DNA of 15,004 nucleotides from Candidatus Brocadiaceae bacterium (lineage in GTDB: Bacteria > Planctomycetota > Brocadiia > SM23-32): contig JAUWZH010000030.1 of assembly GCA_030615435.1 (NCBI GenBank), positions 1-15,004 of the forward strand, in the 5' to 3' direction. Of the stretch, positions 14,805-15,004 are shown in pieces (within the stretch, counting starts at the first letter, position 1; each line of letters starts with the position of its first letter). The notes under the pieces were generated by a model, which made no database searches, was not told where the DNA came from, and saw nothing but the letters and a program-made list of their open reading frames with translations. Made by a program: the position numbers and the translations under genes.

Positions 14805-15004
14805 ATGGAAGAAATCGGCATCATGATCGTCATCGGCTTGATCATGCTGGTGAACGCCATCATAAGAAAGATGGCGAAGAGTGCGGAGCGGGGGCGCTCG
14901 AGAACCCCCGAGGAAGAAGAGGAAGGGGAGGTCATGACTGTTCCCGATCAGGTTCGCGAGTTCCTTGAGGAGATCAGAGGTGGCGGCCGGCGAGTTGAGG
15001 GAGC
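14805..15004 (+). CDS. Small single-pass membrane protein (partial, runs off the window)
   Basis: A frame opens at the ATG at 14805, seven bases after GGAGG, and stays open for 66 codons to the window edge. It begins MEEIGIMIVIGLIMLVNAII, an N-terminal membrane segment (about residues 4-20). This is followed by a basic stretch (RKMAKSAERGRSR), an acidic run (EEEEEGE, about 36-42), and a segment PDQVREFLEEIRGGGRR. The layout is a signal anchor with a cytoplasmic charged tail. I do not recognise the family. Its close spacing to the HEAT-repeat gene suggests an operon and possibly a membrane tether or partner for that scaffold. Its true length is unknown. Confidence 0.75.
   Translation, partial: MEEIGIMIVIGLIMLVNAIIRKMAKSAERGRSRTPEEEEEGEVMTVPDQVREFLEEIRGGGRRVEG

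Overview
The window is a GC-rich bacterial chromosomal segment with no rRNA, tRNA, insertion sequence or CRISPR array that I can see. The gene set (a flotillin-like FloA, a DUF6807/'PmoA' protein, a large lipoprotein built from repeated beta-sandwich-like modules, a long HEAT-repeat protein, and a scavenging-type catabolic operon) suggests a Planctomycetota, Lentisphaerota, Armatimonadota or similar lineage. That placement is inferred from gene content only.

Region 1 (about 35-4968, minus strand) is a compact operon. Reading in transcription order from a sigma70-like promoter near 4935-4963, it holds: an M24/creatinase-fold protein that has lost both metal-binding aspartates; a PIG-L/LmbE-family deacetylase with a variant zinc motif; a NodB-type polysaccharide deacetylase whose start overlaps the previous stop (TGATG); an L-arabinose/L-fucose isomerase-superfamily enzyme with its four active-site residues intact and a GTG start; and, after a 133-bp gap, a possible 118-aa membrane protein. 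Three of the four enzymes belong to families that cleave C-N bonds and the fourth isomerises sugars. The simplest reading is breakdown of an N-acylated or otherwise nitrogen-substituted sugar, but the substrate cannot be read from the sequence.

Region 2 (4969-6002) is a divergent control region followed by a plus-strand DUF6807 gene. It has back-to-back sigma70-like promoters, each with a 17-bp spacer, and a 16-bp near-perfect palindrome between them that could be a shared operator. This layout suggests that the DUF6807 gene and the operon are controlled together.

Region 3 (6003-9540) is a 415-bp gap holding a possible 25-codon leader ORF with its own Shine-Dalgarno sequence, then a 1040-aa lipoprotein with three related Ig-like modules.

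Region 4 (9541-15004) carries FloA, a solitary beta-class DNA methyltransferase, a 999-aa HEAT-repeat protein and the start of a small single-pass membrane protein that runs off the window. All are on the plus strand. The HEAT gene and the small membrane gene are 25 bp apart and look like an operon. FloA and the methyltransferase are spaced more loosely, so a functional link between them is only a possibility.

I do not see a recognisable defence or mobile system. The best candidates for something undescribed are the C-N hydrolase/isomerase operon with its degenerate M24 member, and the HEAT-repeat/small membrane protein pair.
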